A DNA stretch of 8,650 nucleotides. It comes from Betaproteobacteria bacterium (GTDB lineage: Bacteria > Pseudomonadota > Gammaproteobacteria > Burkholderiales > Burkholderiaceae_C). A program made the position numbers and the translations under genes. Shown here piece by piece: positions 6,394 to 8,650 of this stretch (positions within the stretch are counted from its first letter, which is position 1; every line of letters begins with the position of its first letter). The stretch covers positions 1 to 8,650 of the forward strand of contig VBCQ01000452.1 in assembly GCA_005882155.1 (NCBI GenBank), in the 5' to 3' direction. The notes under the pieces are model-generated. The model did no database searches and was not told where the DNA came from. It saw only the letters and a program-made list of their open reading frames with translations.

Positions 6394-6942
6394 TCACTCC
6401 GACAGGCCGCCGGCACGGGCCGCGCGCCCAGGATCGAGAATGCGCGCCGGAATGCCGACGGCGGACTTCTCCGCCGGCACATCGCACAGCACAACGGCGT
6501 TCGCGCCGATCAGTGCGTGGTCGCCGACCTGTATCGCGCCGAGCAATTTCGCGCCGGCGCCGATGTCGACATGGCCGCCGATCTGCGGCACGCCGCCGTA
6601 GCCATAGCCGATCGTCACCTGCTGGAAGATCAGGCAGTTCGGGCCGATCCGCGAATCCGGATGGATCACGACGCCGTTCGGATGCGGCAGCAGCAAGCCG
6701 CCGCCGAGCTGGCAATTGAGCGGGATGTCGGCCCCACTGACGGCGCTCCAGAACCGGTGGCGCAGCACCGCGACCTTGCACGCGGCGATGCGCAGCGGAT
6801 TGTTCGAGCCGCGATGGCGCTGGTAGCTGCGAATGCTCGCCAGCAGCGACTTGCCCGGCATCCAAGCCCACCGTGGCTTGACCTCGCGCGACCAGTCGGC
6901 AACGCTGGCCGAAATCGGGTGGTGGAGGAGCCGATCGTTCAT
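6394..6942 (-). CDS. Serine acetyltransferase-like hexapeptide acyltransferase
   Basis: This 182-residue protein has a left-handed beta-helix acyltransferase fold. An N-terminal helical region (about 1-70) precedes ADIPLNCQLGGGLLLPHPNG (71-90), VVIHPDSRIGPNCLIFQQVTIG (91-112) and the isoleucine-rich hexapeptide rungs VDIGAGAKLLGAIQVGDHALIGANAVVL (125-152). It ends in the family's VGIPARI. The DIP...LPH...G-V-V-I pattern and QQVTIG match the CysE/LbH-SAT group. The GxRHP-type segment of true CysE is absent and the protein is shorter, as in acetyltransferases of polysaccharide loci. The substrate is therefore more likely a sugar or nucleotide-sugar (acetyl-CoA donor, cytoplasmic) than serine; this is inference. 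It starts 13 bases after the TIM-barrel gene, so it belongs to that operon. The gene looks intact. Confidence 0.88.
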   Translation of the reverse strand: MNDRLLHHPISASVADWSREVKPRWAWMPGKSLLASIRSYQRHRGSNNPLRIAACKVAVLRHRFWSAVSGADIPLNCQLGGGLLLPHPNGVVIHPDSRIGPNCLIFQQVTIGYGYGGVPQIGGHVDIGAGAKLLGAIQVGDHALIGANAVVLCDVPAEKSAVGIPARILDPGRAARAGGLSE

Positions 6943-6955
6943 CTCGGTGCTGATC

Positions 6956-7822
6956 TCAGGCCGTGACCGTCAACTCGTCGATCAGCGTCTTCGTCTGGCG
7001 GATGTTGCCGCGGCTCGACGCGCCGAACACGATCGATTCGATTTTCGGTTGGCGGCACACGTACTCGATCGCTTCGCGCGGCGCGATCGCCCCCGACGCG
7101 AGCACCGACATCGCGACCGGCCGGAAGCGCCGGGTCGCAATCGTTTGCTCGTACAGCGCGATCCCGCCGCACATGCGAAAGCCGATCTTGTTGATGTTCG
7201 CGCAGACGATCGGGTTGTCGATGCCGAGCTCGTCGAGCACGTCGAGCAGACGCGGCACGTTCATCGTGATGAAGCCCGGCTCGGCGTCGTAACGCTGGCG
7301 CACATGGTCGTGAAAGATGCGCAAGCACGCTTTCATGTTCAGGCCCAGCAGCAGATCGGTGATCACGTTCTGCATGAAGACGACCGGTGTCGCCAGATCG
7401 TGGAACATCTTCATCTCGGCGTCGATCAGCAATTGCATGATCGCTTCGATGTCCTTGTTGGCGAGCGCCATGCCGCCCTTGAGCATCGAGCGCAGCGCGC
7501 CCTCCTCGGGCAGGAACAATCGCAGCGCCTCGATCATCCCGTGCTCGGTCACCGCGTTGGCGTACTTGTGCGCGTACGGCATGCACGGATAGAACTGGTA
7601 GTCGGGGTACTTCGCCGCGTTGGCGCGAAAGTGGTCGCAGATCTCGGCGACGCGGTCGTGCGTCGTGCACATGAAGGTGCGAATGCCTTCCTGGTACGCG
7701 GTGTCGAGGACCTCGAGCACCGCGGGCAGGTCCTGAAAGCGCATCGCCTGCGCGCGCGCTTTCTCTTCCGACATGTGGTTGACGCCGAAGAACTGGTTGT
7801 CGCCGAACAGCACTCGATCCAT
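6956..7822 (-). CDS. TIM-barrel, aldo/keto-reductase-like protein of an EPS locus
   Basis: This 288-residue, apparently soluble protein has no membrane segment. It opens with MDRVLFGDNQFFGVNHMSEE, and its C-terminus IESIVFGASSRGNIRQTKTL (262-281) resembles the last strand and phosphate-binding loop of aldo/keto reductases. Between these lie alternating hydrophobic strands and amphipathic helices, with NPIVCANINKIGFRMCGG (183-200) and VAMSVLASGAIAPREA (216-231). The classical AKR catalytic Asp-Tyr-Lys-His set could not be assigned, so reductase activity is not certain; a TIM-barrel lyase or isomerase is an alternative. The ATG at 7822 has GGAG about 11 bases upstream. The ATG at 7846 would add eight residues and overlaps the preceding stop as ATGA, but lacks a ribosome site. 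Its placement between an oxidoreductase and an acyltransferase suggests a role in sugar modification. Function is inferred from context. Confidence 0.7.
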   Translation of the reverse strand: MDRVLFGDNQFFGVNHMSEEKARAQAMRFQDLPAVLEVLDTAYQEGIRTFMCTTHDRVAEICDHFRANAAKYPDYQFYPCMPYAHKYANAVTEHGMIEALRLFLPEEGALRSMLKGGMALANKDIEAIMQLLIDAEMKMFHDLATPVVFMQNVITDLLLGLNMKACLRIFHDHVRQRYDAEPGFITMNVPRLLDVLDELGIDNPIVCANINKIGFRMCGGIALYEQTIATRRFRPVAMSVLASGAIAPREAIEYVCRQPKIESIVFGASSRGNIRQTKTLIDELTVTA

Positions 7823-7833
7823 CACGTTAGTTG

Positions 7834-7837
7834 CTCC
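7834..7837 (-). promoter_or_regulatory. Ribosome binding site favouring the ATG at 7822
   Basis: GGAG on the minus strand lies 11 bases before the ATG at 7822. The earlier in-frame ATG at 7846 has only pyrimidine-rich CGCGCCTCTTCAA before it. The spacing is somewhat long, so the site decides the start only weakly. Confidence 0.4.
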
Positions 7838-7842
7838 GCCGG

Positions 7843-8650
7843 TCATTTGAAGAGGCGCGACCACAGGGTCGCGCGCGAGGGCTGCGCGCTCGGCATCGTG
7901 AGCATGCCGGCGGTTTCGCCGACGATCATCGACACCACGCGATCGGCCTCGAGCGCCGAGCGGAACGTGTTCTCGCCATCGGTGCGCCGCTCTCGAATGC
8001 TCTGCGCAAAGTAGTCGATCTGCGCCGAGTACTCTTCGCCGCGCAGGTAGAACCAGACTTCTTCGGTGAGGTCGGTCGTGTAGCGGATCGTCCAGCCCTT
8101 GCTCGCGCCGGGCACCGCAGCGTGCGGCTCGCGCAAGTAGATCTGGCACTCCTGGCGGTCTGCGGTGATGCGGCCATGGGTGCCCCATACCGAGACCTTG
8201 GTTGACATCTTGCGAAAGCTCTCGTCGCTCCAGTTCACGCACAGCTGGCCGCTGGCGCCGTTGGCGTAGTGCAGCGTGCAGTAGACCTCGTCGTCGACAT
8301 CCTGCGAGAACACGCCGTGGCGAACGACGCCACCGACCGACGCGGGTGGCCCCGCGACGAAGTTGACGAGATCGACGGCGTGGCACGCGTAGTCGTACAG
8401 CGCGCCGCCGCCCTCGCTCTTGGCCGAGCGCCAAGTGCCGCCCTTGGGTCGCAGCACGACCGGCCCGTAGGCTTCGGCGCGCACGTGATGCACGGTGCCG
8501 AGTGCGCCTGACTTGACGATGCGTGCCGCCTCTTTGAACGCGCCGACGAAGCGGTAGTGGTAGCCGACCTGGTTGACGAGCCCCTTGCTCTCGGCGAGCG
8601 ACACCAGGCGCTCGCCATCGCGAACATCGAGCACGAACGGCTTCTCGCAG
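7843..8650 (-). CDS. Gfo/Idh/MocA-family oxidoreductase, 5' end outside window
   Basis: This is an NAD(P)-dependent sugar dehydrogenase/oxidoreductase. The frame is open to the right edge and begins there with CEKPFVLDVRDGERLVSLAE, containing the EKP motif whose Lys is catalytic in this family; the preceding Rossmann fold (about 90-100 residues) lies outside. The C-terminal domain includes NQVGYHYRFVGAFKEAARIV, the substrate-site segment GGGALYDYACHAVDLVNFVAG with the conserved D-x-x-x-H-x-x-D spacing, and ends in ATLWSRLFK. The final residues come shortly before the TGA at 7843-7845, which overlaps a possible ATG of the next gene. Together with the TIM-barrel protein and acetyltransferase it forms a compact operon likely making or altering a nucleotide-sugar for the EPS (inference from context). 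The family is clear; the sugar substrate is not. Confidence 0.9.
   Translation of the reverse strand, partial: CEKPFVLDVRDGERLVSLAESKGLVNQVGYHYRFVGAFKEAARIVKSGALGTVHHVRAEAYGPVVLRPKGGTWRSAKSEGGGALYDYACHAVDLVNFVAGPPASVGGVVRHGVFSQDVDDEVYCTLHYANGASGQLCVNWSDESFRKMSTKVSVWGTHGRITADRQECQIYLREPHAAVPGASKGWTIRYTTDLTEEVWFYLRGEEYSAQIDYFAQSIRERRTDGENTFRSALEADRVVSMIVGETAGMLTMPSAQPSRATLWSRLFK

Noticed and set aside
6833..8014. A 393-codon open frame on the plus strand
   Set aside because: It is antisense to the TIM-barrel and oxidoreductase genes, is rich in Arg/His/Asp/Val repeats typical of shadow frames, and has no recognisable domain.
7823..8434. N-terminal extension of the TIM-barrel gene to 492 codons
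   Set aside because: The added residues overlap the oxidoreductase in another frame and read as Arg-rich nonsense; the conserved-looking start is at 7822 or at most 7846.
1..8650. CRISPR array, tRNA attachment site or rRNA
   Set aside because: No regularly spaced repeats, tRNA-like cloverleaf or conserved rRNA stretches were seen, although the integrase fragment would make a nearby attachment site plausible outside the window.

Overview
The window looks like a GC-rich proteobacterial chromosome, most likely a beta-proteobacterium. That rests on base composition and codon use, on IS21, IS1182 and IS481-type insertion sequences, and on an EpsI-type exopolysaccharide gene. It shows the edge of an exopolysaccharide (EPS)/exosortase-associated locus that is being broken up by insertion sequences and point lesions. 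No RNA genes or CRISPR arrays were seen.

Layout. (1) 12-339, plus strand: the N-terminal part of a tyrosine-type phage/island integrase, cut off by an insertion sequence. (2) 340-2347: a complete-looking IS21-family element with intact istA and istB, repeated ends and an internal hairpin. No target duplication flanks it. (3) 2348-4035, minus strand: the first 39 codons of a family 2 glycosyltransferase, cut off by the IS21 end, preceded by a GT-C membrane glycosyltransferase gene that carries a one-base frameshift near 3597. (4) 4102-5712: an IS1182-family element whose transposase has one in-frame amber stop; its ends are near-perfect 19-bp inverted repeats bounded by CTAG. (5) 5709-5873: the last ~55 codons and one end of an IS481-family element, abutting the IS1182 element at a shared CTAG. 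(6) ~5874-6301, minus: epsI without its C-terminal third. (7) 6394-8650, minus: three intact, tightly spaced genes, namely a hexapeptide acyltransferase of the serine acetyltransferase type, a TIM-barrel aldo/keto-reductase-like protein, and a Gfo/Idh/MocA oxidoreductase that runs off the right edge.

How the genes work together. All non-mobile genes from 2348 to 8650 lie on the minus strand and fit one EPS biosynthesis locus. The oxidoreductase, TIM-barrel protein and acetyltransferase plausibly make or decorate a nucleotide-sugar. The glycosyltransferases would assemble the repeat unit. EpsI is the periplasmic/membrane partner usually found with an EpsH/exosortase-type protein, which is not in this window. 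At least three genes of this locus (GT2, GT-C, epsI) are damaged by independent events, so polymer production from this copy is probably lost or altered. The sugar-modification operon on the right still looks intact.
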